From NCBI RefSeq assembly GCF_021602585.1, contig NZ_BQIP01000005.1, positions 186,001 to 250,000 on the forward strand: 64,000 bases of DNA. Direction: 5' to 3'. Shown here piece by piece: positions 46,540 through 55,994 of the stretch (the first letter of the stretch is position 1; each line of letters opens with the position of its first letter). The notes under the pieces were generated by a model, which saw nothing but the letters and a program-made list of their open reading frames with translations, ran no database searches and was not told the DNA's origin. Position numbers and translations under genes: made by a program. The DNA is from Pseudomonas faucium. GTDB lineage: Bacteria > Pseudomonadota > Gammaproteobacteria > Pseudomonadales > Pseudomonadaceae.

Positions 46540-48231
46540 ATGTTGCCCACCCCTTCCCGCCGCACCTTCGTCAAAGGCCTGGGCGCCGCTGCCACGCTCG
46601 TGGGCCTGGGCCTGTGGCGGCCACTGGCCAATGCTGCCGATGGCCGCGCCCTGGCCGGCCAGCACTTCGAGCTGTACATCGGCCAGACCCCAGTCAACAT
46701 CACCGGCCAGCCGCGCACGGCCCTGACCGTCAACGCCAGCCTGCCCGGGCCCGTGCTGCGCTGGCGCGAGGGCGACACCGTGACCTTGCGCGTGCGCAAC
46801 CGGCTGGAGCAGGACACCTCGATCCACTGGCACGGCATCATCCTGCCCAGCGAGATGGACGGCGTGCCCGGGCTGAGCTTCGCCGGCATCGCCCCCGGCG
46901 GTGACTACCTGTACCGCTTTACCCTGCGCCAGAGCGGCACCTACTGGTACCACAGCCATTCCGGCCTGCAGGAGCAGGCCGGGGTGTATGGCGCGATCGT
47001 CATCGAGCCGCGCGAAGCCGAGATGCATCGTTACCAGCGTGACCATGTGCTGCTGTTCAGCGACTGGTCCGATCAAGCGCCCGAAGCGCTGCTGGCCACG
47101 CTGAAAACGCAGTCCGACGCCTTCAACTACCACAAGCGCACCCTGGGCGACTTCATCGACGACGTTGCCCAGAACGGCTGGCGCGACACCGTCGACGAGC
47201 GCCTGGCCTGGGCACGCATGCGCATGAGCCCCACCGACCTCGCCGACATCAGCGCCGCAGCCTACACCTACCTGCTCAACGGCCAGCCACCGGACGGCAA
47301 TTTCACCTGCCTGTTCCAACCCGGCGAAACCGTGCGCCTGCGGCTGATCAACGCGTCGGCGATGACCTACTTCGATTTCCGCATTCCCGGCTTGCAGCTC
47401 ACCGTGATCGCCGCCGACGGCCTTGCCGTGACGCCGGTGAAGGTGGACGAGCTGCGCATCGCCGTGGCCGAAACCTACGATGTGCTGGTAACCGTCGGCG
47501 ACCTGCCCGCCTATACCCTGTTCGCCCAGAGCATGGACCGCAGCGGCTATGCCCGCGGCACCCTGGCCCGCGCGCTCGGCCTGCAGGCCGAGGTGCCGCA
47601 GCCCGACCCACGGCCGGTGCTGAGCATGGCCGACATGGGCCACGGCAACATGGCGGCGATGGACCACAGCAACATGGCGGGCATGGACCATAGCGCCATG
47701 GCGCCCATGCAGCAGCACCCGGCCAGCGAAATCGGCAACCCGCTGGTGGACATGCAGACCATGGCCCCGCGCGCCAACCTCGACGACCCGGGCATCGGCC
47801 TGCGCGGCAATGGCCGGCGGGTACTGACCTACGCCGACCTGCGCAGCCCCTACCCCGACCCGGATGGCCGCGAGCCCTCGCGGGACATCGAGCTGCACCT
47901 GACCGGGCACATGGAGCGCTTCGCCTGGTCGTTCGATGGCATCAAGTTCAGCGACGCCGAGCCGCTGCGCCTGGCCTACGGCGAGCGGGTGCGCATTACC
48001 CTGGTCAACGACACCATGATGACCCACCCCATCCACCTGCACGGCATGTGGAGCGACCTGGAGGACGAGCACGGGCGCTTCATGGTGCGCAAGCACACCG
48101 TCGACATCCCGCCCGGGAGCCGGCGCAGCTACCGGGTCAGTGCCGACGCCCTGGGCCGCTGGGCCTACCACTGCCACCTGCTTTACCACATGGAAACGGG
48201 CATGTTCCGCGAGGTACGCGTCGATGCATGA
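46540..48231 (+). CDS. copA: Periplasmic multicopper oxidase CopA
   Basis: A 563-residue multicopper oxidase of the CopA/PcoA copper-resistance family, oxidising Cu(I) in the periplasm. The twin-arginine signal [10 protein letters not shown] exports it folded. Copper ligand motifs are [22 protein letters not shown] and [13 protein letters not shown] methionine- and histidine-rich stretch ([27 protein letters not shown], about residues 364-390) should bind extra copper. It leads a four-gene unit and overlaps copB by eight bases. Confidence 0.92.
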   Translation: MLPTPSRRTFVKGLGAAATLVGLGLWRPLANAADGRALAGQHFELYIGQTPVNITGQPRTALTVNASLPGPVLRWREGDTVTLRVRNRLEQDTSIHWHGIILPSEMDGVPGLSFAGIAPGGDYLYRFTLRQSGTYWYHSHSGLQEQAGVYGAIVIEPREAEMHRYQRDHVLLFSDWSDQAPEALLATLKTQSDAFNYHKRTLGDFIDDVAQNGWRDTVDERLAWARMRMSPTDLADISAAAYTYLLNGQPPDGNFTCLFQPGETVRLRLINASAMTYFDFRIPGLQLTVIAADGLAVTPVKVDELRIAVAETYDVLVTVGDLPAYTLFAQSMDRSGYARGTLARALGLQAEVPQPDPRPVLSMADMGHGNMAAMDHSNMAGMDHSAMAPMQQHPASEIGNPLVDMQTMAPRANLDDPGIGLRGNGRRVLTYADLRSPYPDPDGREPSRDIELHLTGHMERFAWSFDGIKFSDAEPLRLAYGERVRITLVNDTMMTHPIHLHGMWSDLEDEHGRFMVRKHTVDIPPGSRRSYRVSADALGRWAYHCHLLYHMETGMFREVRVDA

Positions 48232-48964
48232 GATCAACAGGCACATCATCGGCAGCCTGGCCTTGCTGGCGCTGCTCAACAGCGAACGGGCAACGGCCGA
48301 CGCCGCCCCCATGGCCAACCACCAGGTGCACGATCGCGCCATCAACTGGGCAGTGATCGTCGACCAGCTGGAGTACCAGCACTTCGAGAGCAGCAGCGCG
48401 CTGAACTGGAACGCCACGGCCTGGATCGGCGGCGATGTCGACCGCCTGTGGCTGCGCAGCGAGGGCGAGCGCGAGCAGGGCAAGACCCACAAGGCCGAAC
48501 TGCAGGCGCTGTGGGGCCATGCCATCAGCCCCTGGTGGGAGCTGGTCGGCGGCCTGCGCCAGGATTTCAAGCCCGCCAGTGGCCAGGCCTGGGCGGCGTT
48601 CGGCATCCAGGGCACACCGCTGTATGGCCTGGAGCTGGAAGCCACGGCCTATGCCGGCGAGCGACAACAGACCGCGCTGCGCCTGGAGGCCGCTTACGCT
48701 ATGCTGCTGACCAACCGCTGGATCCTCGAGCCAACCCTTGAAGCCAACCTTTACGGGCGCAACGCTGCAGCCCACGAGCAAGGCGCAGGGCTGGCCGACA
48801 GCGAAATCGGCCTGCGCCTGCGCTATGAAATCACCCGCGGCTTCGCCCCCTATATCGGCGTAAGCTTCAACCGCCTGCACGGCAACCGCGCCGACCAGGC
48901 CCGCGAACAGGGCGAAGACCTCGCCCAGACCCGCCTGGTGGCGGGGGTGCGCCTGCGTTTCTAA
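48224..48964 (+). CDS. copB: Copper resistance outer-membrane protein CopB
   Basis: A 246-residue beta-barrel protein with signal peptide (to about RATADAA). [45 protein letters not shown] and the terminal [14 protein letters not shown] are CopB/PcoB family blocks. Most homologues have a long Met/His-rich metal-binding N-terminus; here only [10 protein letters not shown] remains, so it is a short form. ATG 48224 overlaps the copA stop. Confidence 0.88.
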   Translation: MHEINRHIIGSLALLALLNSERATADAAPMANHQVHDRAINWAVIVDQLEYQHFESSSALNWNATAWIGGDVDRLWLRSEGEREQGKTHKAELQALWGHAISPWWELVGGLRQDFKPASGQAWAAFGIQGTPLYGLELEATAYAGERQQTALRLEAAYAMLLTNRWILEPTLEANLYGRNAAAHEQGAGLADSEIGLRLRYEITRGFAPYIGVSFNRLHGNRADQAREQGEDLAQTRLVAGVRLRF

Positions 48965-48979
48965 AGGAGTCGTTCGACC

Positions 48980-49408
48980 ATGCTGCGTAAACACCTGATC
49001 ACCTTCGGCCTGCTGGCCATCACCGGCCTGGCCCAGGCCGCCGAAACCATCGACGTCTACCGCGACCCCAACTGTGGCTGCTGCAAGGCCTGGATCAGCC
49101 ACCTGCGCGACAACGGCTTCACCGTCAATGACCATGTCGAGCCGAACATGAGCGCGGTCAAGCAGCGCCTGGGCGTGGCGCCACGCCTGGCGTCGTGCCA
49201 CACCGGGGTGATCGACGGCAAGTTCGTCGAAGGCCACGTGCCGGCCGAACAGGTGCGCCTCTTGGCCAAGCGCGCCGACCTCAAGGGCCTGGCCGTGCCC
49301 GGCATGCCCATGGGCTCGCCAGGCATGGAAATGGGTGACCACAAGGATGCCTACCAAGTCATCGGCGTGACCCAGGACGGCCAGGACACCGTGGTCGCCA
49401 ACTACTGA
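48980..49408 (+). CDS. DUF411 metal-binding periplasmic protein
   Basis: A 142-residue secreted protein with thioredoxin-like features. The N-terminal YRDPNCGCCKAWISHLRDNGF carries the C-x-C-C motif of DUF411, with CHTGVIDGKFVEGHVPAEQVRRLL-like downstream block and a methionine-rich loop GMPMGSPGMEMGDH. Family members are found in copper and silver resistance loci and are thought to bind or reduce metal. AAAGGAG at 48963-48969 serves its start. Its TGA overlaps the next ATG by one base. Confidence 0.88.
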   Translation: MLRKHLITFGLLAITGLAQAAETIDVYRDPNCGCCKAWISHLRDNGFTVNDHVEPNMSAVKQRLGVAPRLASCHTGVIDGKFVEGHVPAEQVRLLAKRADLKGLAVPGMPMGSPGMEMGDHKDAYQVIGVTQDGQDTVVANY

Positions 49409-49845
49409 TGCTCAGCCTGGGGGCGCTGTTCCTCAGCGCCTTCGGCGCTGCCACCTTGCTGCCGCTGCAATCGGAGGCGGTGCTGGTGGGGTTGCTGCTG
49501 CGCCAGCCCGATGCCTGGCTGACCCTGTTGCTGGTCGCAACACTGGGCAATGTGCTCGGCTCGGTGGTCAACTGGCTGCTCGGCCGGGCCATCGAGCACC
49601 TGCGCCACCGGCGCTGGTTCCCGTTCAGCGCCCGCCAGCTGGAACGTGCCCAGCAGCGCTACCAGCGCTGGGGGCAGTGGTCGTTGCTGCTCAGCTGGAT
49701 GCCGGTGATCGGCGACCCGCTGACCCTGATCGCCGGGATCATGCGCGAGCCGTTCTGGCGCTTCATGCTGCTGGTGACCCTGGCCAAGGCCGGGCGCTAC
49801 ATCGTCGTGGCACTGGTGACCCTGGGTTGGTTTCACACTTGGTGA
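49408..49845 (+). CDS. YqaA/VTT-type small membrane protein
   Basis: A 145-residue membrane protein of the VTT/DedA superfamily, YqaA branch (FLSAFGAATLLPLQSEAVLVGLL, LGNVLGSVVNWLLGRAIEHL, SWMPVIGDPLTLIAGIMREPFWRFMLLVTLAKAGRYIVV). About four segments. It is joined to the copper genes by a one-base overlap (TGATG) but a copper role is not known; lipid or ion homeostasis is possible. Confidence 0.85.
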   Translation: MLSLGALFLSAFGAATLLPLQSEAVLVGLLLRQPDAWLTLLLVATLGNVLGSVVNWLLGRAIEHLRHRRWFPFSARQLERAQQRYQRWGQWSLLLSWMPVIGDPLTLIAGIMREPFWRFMLLVTLAKAGRYIVVALVTLGWFHTW

Positions 49846-49865
49846 CACCTTTAACGTTTAAGGTG
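49846..49865. promoter_or_regulatory. 20-base near-palindrome after the copper operon
   Basis: CACCTTTAACGTTTAAGGTG is symmetric except one T-T pair. It follows the YqaA stop and precedes the hydrolase gene by 56 bases. It could be an operator or a weak terminator. Confidence 0.4.
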
Positions 49866-49920
49866 CTCCACTGACTGCTACAGTCGCCAATTCCTACATG
49901 GTCCTACACGGAGTGCCCCC

Positions 49921-50919
49921 ATGCTGCGCGCAACCGCCCTGGCCCTGGCCTGCCTTGTCGGCGCCCCGGCCATCGCTGCCGAAACGCCCACCTACGGCAA
50001 GCAGCTCGAAGGCTTCAGCTATCCTCACCCACTCAAGCATTTCGACTTCCAGTCCCAGGGCCAGCCCCTGCAGATGGGCTACATGGATGTGCCTGCCAAG
50101 GGCCAGGCCAATGGCCGCAGCGTGGTGCTGATGCACGGCAAGAACTTCTGCGCCGCCACCTGGGAAACCACCATCGATGCCTTGAGCCAGGCGGGTTACC
50201 GGGTCGTCGCGGTGGACCAGGTGGGTTTCTGCACCTCGAGCAAGCCGGCGCATTACCAGTACAGCTTCCAGCAACTGGCCAGCAACACCCATGCCCTGCT
50301 CGAGCATCTGGGCATCGATAAGGTGGCCGTCCTCGGCCATTCCACCGGCGGCATGCTCGCCACCCGCTACGCGCTGATGTACCCGCAGCAGGTCGAGCGC
50401 CTGGCGATGGTCAACCCGATCGGCCTGGAAGACTGGAAGGCCCTCGGCGTGCCCTACCGCAGCGTCGATCAATGGTATGCCCGCGAACTCAAGCTCGATG
50501 CCGAGGGCGTGCGCGAATACGAGCGCAAAACCTATTACGCCGGGCGCTGGAAGCCGGAGTACGAGCGCTGGGTGCAGATGCTGGTGGGGCTGAACCAGGG
50601 GCCGGGGCATGAGGCGGTGGCGTGGAACTCGGCGCTGATCTACGACATGATCTTCACCCAGCCGGTGTACTACGAGTTCAAGGACTTGAAGATGCCGACC
50701 CTGCTGATGATCGGCGACCAGGACAGCACCGCCATCGGCAGTGACATCGCCCCGCCGCAGGTCAAGGCGCAGCTGGGCAAGTACGCGGTGCTTGGGCCAC
50801 AGGTGGCGAAACTGATTCCCCACGGCGAGCTGGTGACCTTCGAAGGCATGGGGCATGCGCCGCAGATCGAGGAGCCGCGGCGCTTCAACCGCACCCTGGT
50901 GGAGTGGCTGGCGCGCTGA
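49921..50919 (+). CDS. Secreted alpha/beta hydrolase
   Basis: A 332-residue protein with signal peptide (to AIAAETP) and an alpha/beta hydrolase fold. SVVLMHGKNFCAATWE is the oxyanion region, VAVLGHSTGGMLATRYAL gives the nucleophile serine (GHSTGG), and MIGDQDSTAIG and FEGMGHAPQIEEP supply the acid and histidine positions. An esterase or similar activity is likely; the substrate is unknown. It has its own promoter region after the copper unit. Confidence 0.88.
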   Translation: MLRATALALACLVGAPAIAAETPTYGKQLEGFSYPHPLKHFDFQSQGQPLQMGYMDVPAKGQANGRSVVLMHGKNFCAATWETTIDALSQAGYRVVAVDQVGFCTSSKPAHYQYSFQQLASNTHALLEHLGIDKVAVLGHSTGGMLATRYALMYPQQVERLAMVNPIGLEDWKALGVPYRSVDQWYARELKLDAEGVREYERKTYYAGRWKPEYERWVQMLVGLNQGPGHEAVAWNSALIYDMIFTQPVYYEFKDLKMPTLLMIGDQDSTAIGSDIAPPQVKAQLGKYAVLGPQVAKLIPHGELVTFEGMGHAPQIEEPRRFNRTLVEWLAR

Positions 50920-50938
50920 GCTGGCAACGCCCCGGGCT

Positions 50939-52045
50939 TCAGGCGAAGCGTTGCAGCTGCATCTCCCGCAGCCGGCTCAGGGTCCTTTGGAATGGGAACG
51001 CCAAGTACCCTTGGGTGTAGAGCGCATCCAGCGGTACCTGCGCCTCCAGGTACAAGGCCACGCGGCGGTCATAGCATTCGTCGACCAGGGCAATGAACCG
51101 GCGCACGGCGTCATCCTTGGGTGACAGGGCGGGCAACTCACGGTCGCCCGCCGCCACCCGCGCCGCGCCATCTTCGGTGCCCCGGGCGATACGCCCTTCG
51201 CGCTGGGCACCGCCCAGGGCCGGCACCCCCTCGACCAGGATCGCCGCAAAGCGGTCGCACAGGGCCATGAATTCCATGGCCGACAGCGGCTGCTCGCACA
51301 GGTCGGCAAAGCGGCACCAGATGGCCTCGGCGCTGTGGCGGATGACCTGAACCTGGCGTGTGCCGACCGACAGCGGCTCGGTGCTGCCAGGGCCCTGGGG
51401 GCTGAGCTGCTGGAAAACCGCCTGTAGCTGGCCCGGCCTGCCCGCTTCGGCCACCCAGTAACGTTGCCGCGCGGCGCCCGGATGCAGGCGGTGGTCCTGC
51501 TCGCCGGCCACCGGCAATACCTGCATGTGCCGCTCGATGGCGTGGATCGCGGGGAGAAAGCGTTCGCGGTTGAAGCCGTCGCGGTACAACTGCTCAGGCG
51601 GCTGGTTGGAGGTGGCCACCAGCAGAACGCCCTGGTCGAACAGCACCTGGAACAGCCGGCCGAGGATGATTGCATCGCCGATGTCGCTGACGAACAGTTC
51701 GTCGAAGCACAGTACGCGGATCTGCCCTGCCAGCTCGCGCGCCAGCGCCTGCAGCGGGTCGGCGGTGCCATTGAGCTGGAACAGGCGCTGGTGGACCCAG
51801 GCCATGAAATGGTGAAAGTGCTGGCGCCGCGCTGGCACGCTCAGGCAGCGGTGGAACAGGTCCATCAGCCAGGTCTTGCCGCGGCCTACCGGGCCCCAGA
51901 GGTAGAGGCCCTGGGTCGGGCGGCCTTTTTCGAGGGCTTCGAAGCAGGCCTGCAGCGCGTCGACGGCCTGGGCTTGCGCCGGGTCAGGGGCGTAGCCTTG
52001 GGCGGTGAGGGCTTGCTGGTAGAGCGATTTGGGATCGTGCGTCAT
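50939..52045 (-). CDS. zapE: ZapE/AFG1-family ATPase
   Basis: A 368-residue P-loop ATPase. Walker A is GLYLWGPVGRGKTWLMDLF (residues 51-58) and Walker B IRVLCFDELFVSDIGDA. The blocks LLVATSNQPPEQLYRDGFNRERFLPAI and FADLCEQPLSAMEF are typical of ZapE, which binds the division ring in E. coli and is related to mitochondrial AFG1. Pseudomonads carry more than one copy; which one this is cannot be told without comparison. Confidence 0.85.
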   Translation of the reverse strand: MTHDPKSLYQQALTAQGYAPDPAQAQAVDALQACFEALEKGRPTQGLYLWGPVGRGKTWLMDLFHRCLSVPARRQHFHHFMAWVHQRLFQLNGTADPLQALARELAGQIRVLCFDELFVSDIGDAIILGRLFQVLFDQGVLLVATSNQPPEQLYRDGFNRERFLPAIHAIERHMQVLPVAGEQDHRLHPGAARQRYWVAEAGRPGQLQAVFQQLSPQGPGSTEPLSVGTRQVQVIRHSAEAIWCRFADLCEQPLSAMEFMALCDRFAAILVEGVPALGGAQREGRIARGTEDGAARVAAGDRELPALSPKDDAVRRFIALVDECYDRRVALYLEAQVPLDALYTQGYLAFPFQRTLSRLREMQLQRFA

Positions 52046-52060
52046 GCGGCATTATGTTCA

Positions 52061-52180
52061 CCGGCCCTATCGCCGGCAAGCCGGCTCCCACAGGTGCACC
52101 GCAGGTACACCACAGGTACACCACAGGGCTGGAGGTCTAGGGTGTACCTGTGGGAGCTGGCTTGCCAGCGATGGGGCCGG
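52061..52180. repeat. REP inverted pair with 11-base tandem repeats
   Basis: Left arm 52061-52092, right arm 52149-52180. The right arm has GCTGGCTTGCCAGC, where both halves of the inner palindrome changed together. Between the arms lie three 11-base units of (A/G)CAGGT(A/G)CACC at 52090-52122. Confidence 0.85.
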
Positions 52181-52198
52181 TGCAGGCCACATACCTGT

Positions 52199-53347
52199 TC
52201 AGCCGGCGTTGAGGCCGACTTTGAGCAACTGCCCATCCTTGGCGTCGGTCAGCACATATAGATAGCCATCCGGCCCTACCCGCACATCGCGGATGCGCGC
52301 CTTCAAATCGCCCAGCAAACGCTCTTCATGGACGATCTTGTCGCCATCGAGCTGCAAGCGGATCAGCTCCTGGGTCGCCAACGCGCCGATGAACAGGTTG
52401 TGGTCCCAGGCCTTGAAGGTAGGGCTGTCATAGAAGGCCATGCCGCTGATGCCGGGCGATTTTTCCCAGACATGGTGCGGGTCGACCATGCCATCGACAT
52501 GCTTGCCCTTGGCCTCGGGAATCGGCAGCAACGAGTAGTTGATACCGTGCGTGGCGATCGGCCAGCCATAGTTCTTGCCGGCCTGCGGGATGTTGATCTC
52601 ATCACCCCCGCGTGGGCCGTGCTCATGGGTCCAGAGCTTGCCGGTCCAGGGGTTGAGCGCGGCGCCCTGCTGGTTACGGTGGCCAAACGACCAGATTTCC
52701 GGGCGCACATTGGCGTTGCCGACGAAGGGGTTGTCCTTGGGCACTTCACCGTCGGGCAGGATGCGCACCACCTTGCCTTGCAGCTTGTCCAGGTCCTGGG
52801 CGGTCGGGCGCTGGTTGTTCTCGCCCAGGGCGATGAACAGGTAGCCGTCACGGTCGAACACCAGCCGCGAACCGAAGTGGTTGCCGACCGACAGCTTGGG
52901 CTGCTGGCGGAAAATCACGGTGAAGTTCTCCAGGCGTGCGCGGTCTTCGCTCAACTGGCCGCGGCCCACTGCAGTGCCGGCCTTGCCGTCGCTGCCTTCC
53001 TCGGCATAGGAGAGGTAGACCGTGCGGTCCTTGTCGAACTGCGGCGAAAGCACCACGTCGAGCAGGCCGCCCTGCCCCTCGGCCCAGACCTTGGGCACGC
53101 CGCTGATTGGCGCGCCGACCTTGCCTTCGGCGTTGACCAGGCGCAGGTTGCCGGGGCGTTCGGTGACCAGCATGTCCTTGCCGCCCGGCAGAAACGCCAA
53201 CGCCCAGGGGTTGCGCAAGCCGTCGGCGACGGTACTGACGCTGAGCGTGCCCTCTTCACTGGGGAACTGCTGCTCGGATGCAGCCTGCGCCAACAATGGC
53301 AGCAAGGTAGCGGCGGCCAGCGTGGCCAGCCAGGTGGCTTTGTTCAT
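52199..53347 (-). CDS. PQQ-type soluble sugar dehydrogenase
   Basis: A 382-residue periplasmic protein with signal peptide (to LLAQAASE) and a six-bladed beta-propeller of the glucose/sorbosone dehydrogenase (GSDH, YliI/Asd) family. VADGLRNPWALAFLPGG, SVGNHFGSRLVFDRDGYLFIALGE, WSFGHRNQQGAALNP, LWTHEHGPRGGDEINI and GKNYGWP are the family blocks, including the histidine near the cofactor. It should oxidise an aldose with PQQ. The substrate is unknown. Start ATG 53347; a longer upstream frame is not real. Confidence 0.9.
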   Translation of the reverse strand: MNKATWLATLAAATLLPLLAQAASEQQFPSEEGTLSVSTVADGLRNPWALAFLPGGKDMLVTERPGNLRLVNAEGKVGAPISGVPKVWAEGQGGLLDVVLSPQFDKDRTVYLSYAEEGSDGKAGTAVGRGQLSEDRARLENFTVIFRQQPKLSVGNHFGSRLVFDRDGYLFIALGENNQRPTAQDLDKLQGKVVRILPDGEVPKDNPFVGNANVRPEIWSFGHRNQQGAALNPWTGKLWTHEHGPRGGDEINIPQAGKNYGWPIATHGINYSLLPIPEAKGKHVDGMVDPHHVWEKSPGISGMAFYDSPTFKAWDHNLFIGALATQELIRLQLDGDKIVHEERLLGDLKARIRDVRVGPDGYLYVLTDAKDGQLLKVGLNAG

Positions 53348-53370
53348 GCACAATTCCTTTCGTGGAGGGC

Positions 53371-53688
53371 TCAGGGCACGCGTTGGCTGTCCCGCGGGGG
53401 CCGGGTGGGTTCCAGGTTGGGAGCCTGCTGTTGGCGGCGCAGGTTGTCGCCGTTGCCGATGCCACGGTTGTCGAGGCTGGGTGTGGGCTGGATGGGGACG
53501 GTCGAAGGCCCGCGCACCGGCGGGGTGGCGGGCATGCTGCCCTGGCGGCTGTTGGGGTTGGCACGCTGGATCGGGCTGTTGTACGGGTTGTTGTTGCTGG
53601 CGGCGAGCTTCAGGGGCTGCAGCGGGGCAGCCTGCACCGGCAGGCACAGCAAAAGGCCGATGGCCACGGCTGGCAATGTAAGGTTCAT
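53371..53688 (-). CDS. Small secreted Pro/Asn/Gln-rich protein
   Basis: A 105-residue protein with signal peptide (MNLTLPAVAIGLLLCLPVQAAPL) and a low-complexity mature part rich in proline, asparagine, arginine and glutamine. Start ATG 53688 has AGGAGG five bases upstream. No domain recognised. It precedes the sugar dehydrogenase by 23 bases on the same strand, so the two are probably co-transcribed. Confidence 0.7.
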   Translation of the reverse strand: MNLTLPAVAIGLLLCLPVQAAPLQPLKLAASNNNPYNSPIQRANPNSRQGSMPATPPVRGPSTVPIQPTPSLDNRGIGNGDNLRRQQQAPNLEPTRPPRDSQRVP

Positions 53689-53820
53689 CCTCACCTCCTG
53701 TACGAAAAAGGCGCGCCTCGTGCGTTGGATAGCCTAAGGCGCGATGGGTTCGCGACAAAAGTGTGAATGCGATTCCTGATGTTTCAGTATGAACCTGCCA
53801 GGGTGGCCATGCAGCCGTTG

Positions 53821-54786
53821 TTACCGGGCGCTGTCGACCTTGTGCCGCACCGCATACAGGCACAGCATCTCCATCGCCAAGGTGGCACCGGCCAGGGCGG
53901 TGATGTCGGCATGGTCATAGGCCGGCGCGACTTCCACCAGGTCCATGCCCACCAGGTTGATGCCGCGCAGGCCGCCGAGTATTTCCAGCGCCTGCACCGT
54001 GCTCAGGCCGCCGCACACCGGCGTACCGGTGCCGGGCGCGTAGGCTGGGTCCAGGCAGTCGATGTCGAAGGTGAGGTACACCGGGCGCTCGCCCACCCGC
54101 TGGCGGATCGCCGCGATGATCGCCTCGGTGCCTTGGCGATGCACTTGCCGAGCGTCGAGGATGGCGAAGCCCTGGCTGTCGTCATTGGTGGTGCGCAGGC
54201 CGATCTGCACCGAGCAGGACGGGTCCACCAGGCCTTCGCGCGCGGCATGCCAGAACATGGTGCCATGGTCGATGCGCTTGCCCTCCTCGTCCGGCCAGGT
54301 GTCGCTGTGCGCATCGAAGTGGATCAACGCCAACGGGCCATGGCGCCGGGCATGGGCCTTGAGCAGCGGGTAGCTGATGAAATGGTCGCCGCCCAGGGTG
54401 AGCATCGCGCAGCCGGCTTCGAGGATATGGCTGGCATGCGCCTCAATGCTGCCTGGTACCGACTGCGGCGTGCCGCTGTCGAAGGCGCAGTCGCCATAGT
54501 CGATGACGGCCAGGTGGTCGAACGGGTCGAACGCCCACGGCCAGTGCCGGGCCCAGGCCTGCTGCACCGACGCGGCACGGATCGCCCGCGGCCCGAAGCG
54601 TGCACCCGGGCGGTTGCTGGTGGCGGTGTCGAACGGCACGCCGCTGACCACCACATCCACCCCGCGCAGGTCGCGGCTGTAGCGACGGCGCGAGAAACTG
54701 GTAATACCGGCGTAGGTACTTTCCGCAGCGGTGCCATACAGGCTGTCACGGGTCATGGCCTGGTCATTGTTCTGGGCTTGATCCAC
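53821..54786 (-). CDS. speB: Agmatinase (SpeB-type ureohydrolase)
   Basis: A 321-residue manganese enzyme that splits agmatine into putrescine and urea. Metal ligands are seen in LTLGGDHFISYPLL, ALIHFDAHSDTW and VYLTFDIDCLDPAYAPGTGTPVCGG. GVPFDTATSNRPGARFGPRAIR and VGMDLVEVAPAYDHADITALAGATLAMEML are very close to E. coli SpeB. GTG 54786 with AGGAG seven bases upstream is taken as start; ATG 54756 (MTRDSLYG) is the alternative. It follows the polyamine-binding protein gene. Confidence 0.88.
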   Translation of the reverse strand: MDQAQNNDQAMTRDSLYGTAAESTYAGITSFSRRRYSRDLRGVDVVVSGVPFDTATSNRPGARFGPRAIRAASVQQAWARHWPWAFDPFDHLAVIDYGDCAFDSGTPQSVPGSIEAHASHILEAGCAMLTLGGDHFISYPLLKAHARRHGPLALIHFDAHSDTWPDEEGKRIDHGTMFWHAAREGLVDPSCSVQIGLRTTNDDSQGFAILDARQVHRQGTEAIIAAIRQRVGERPVYLTFDIDCLDPAYAPGTGTPVCGGLSTVQALEILGGLRGINLVGMDLVEVAPAYDHADITALAGATLAMEMLCLYAVRHKVDSAR

Positions 54787-54812
54787 GGTCGGGCTCCTTG
54801 GTGGTCTGGGGG

Positions 54813-55892
54813 TTACTGGCGGGTGCGGAAGGCGGTCCACAGCCGGTTGCGCTGGCGCAGGTCGGACAGCGCCATGCTGCGGTCGGCATACAGGCGCTCG
54901 CGCACCGCCGCCGGCGGGTAGATGTCGGGGTCGTTGCGCACCGCCTCGTCAACCAGCGGTGTGGCGGCCTGGTTGGCGTTGGCGAAGAACAGCGCATTGG
55001 TCAGCGCGGCCACCGATTCGGGCTTGAGCATGAAGGCGATGAAGGCGCGGGCCGCCTCCGGGTGCGGTGCGTCCTTGGGGATGACCAGGTTGTCCTGCCA
55101 GACCAGCGTGCCTTCGCGCGGGATGCGATAGATCAGCTCGAACGGCTTGCCGGCGCGGCGCGCCTGGTCGGCGGCCATGGCCGCATCGCCGTTGTAGGTC
55201 AGCGCCAGGCACACGCTGCCGTTGGCCAGGTCGTTGATCTGCCGGCCGTTGGCGACATAGCTGATCGACGGCTGCAGCTGGTTCAACAGCTTCTGCGCCT
55301 GGGCAAGATCGGCCTTGTCCTGGCTGTACGGGTCCTTGCCGAGGTAGTTGAGCGCCACGCCGATCACTTCCTGCGGCGAGTCGGGCATGGCGATGCCGCA
55401 TTCCTTCAGGCGGCTGGCGTATTCGGGTTTGAACAGCAGGTCGAGGCTGTCCATCGGCACATCGCCCAGGCGCTGGCGCACCGCCTCCACATTCACCCCC
55501 AGGCCCAGGGTGCCCCAGGTGTAGGGCACGGCATAGCGGTTACCCGGGTCGGCCTCGGCGAGCTTGCCCAGCAGGTCCTTGTCGAGGTTGGCATAGCCGG
55601 GCATGCCCTGGGCATCCAGCGGCTGCAGGGCGTTGGCCTTGAGCGCCCGGGCCAGCACGGTGGACGATGGCACCACCACGTCGTAGCCACTGCCGCCGGT
55701 GAGCAGCTTGGTTTCCAGCACCTCGGTGGTGTCGAAGGTGTCGTAGCGCACCTTGTAGCCAGTCTCGCGCTCGAAACGCTGCAACGTTTCCGGGGCGACG
55801 TAATCGGCCCAGCTATAGAGGTTGACGACCTTCTCTTCGGCCTGCAGCGGCAAGGCCAGGCACAGGGACAGCAGGCACAGCGACTTTCGCAT
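54813..55892 (-). CDS. Polyamine ABC transporter substrate-binding protein
   Basis: A 359-residue periplasmic protein with signal peptide (MRKSLCLLSLCLALPLQAEEK). VVNLYSWADYVAPETLQRFERETGYKVRYDTFDTTEVLETKLLTGGSGYDVVVPSS is the PotF/SpuD opening. It binds putrescine or a related amine; here agmatine is possible because the agmatinase gene follows 26 bases on. No permease or ATPase genes are adjacent, so it must share a transporter encoded elsewhere. Confidence 0.9.
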   Translation of the reverse strand: MRKSLCLLSLCLALPLQAEEKVVNLYSWADYVAPETLQRFERETGYKVRYDTFDTTEVLETKLLTGGSGYDVVVPSSTVLARALKANALQPLDAQGMPGYANLDKDLLGKLAEADPGNRYAVPYTWGTLGLGVNVEAVRQRLGDVPMDSLDLLFKPEYASRLKECGIAMPDSPQEVIGVALNYLGKDPYSQDKADLAQAQKLLNQLQPSISYVANGRQINDLANGSVCLALTYNGDAAMAADQARRAGKPFELIYRIPREGTLVWQDNLVIPKDAPHPEAARAFIAFMLKPESVAALTNALFFANANQAATPLVDEAVRNDPDIYPPAAVRERLYADRSMALSDLRQRNRLWTAFRTRQ

Positions 55893-55994
55893 GGCGGACA
55901 CCTCGGGCAATGGGTGGATGCCGCCAGCATGCCAGCCGGGTTACATTGCAAGAATGGCAACTTTGCAAAGCTGACATTCACCAGGAGCAATGTG

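Noticed and set aside
52090-52128. Tandem 11-base units as a CRISPR-like array
   Set aside because: Units are adjacent with no spacers and lie in a REP loop; no cas genes in the window.
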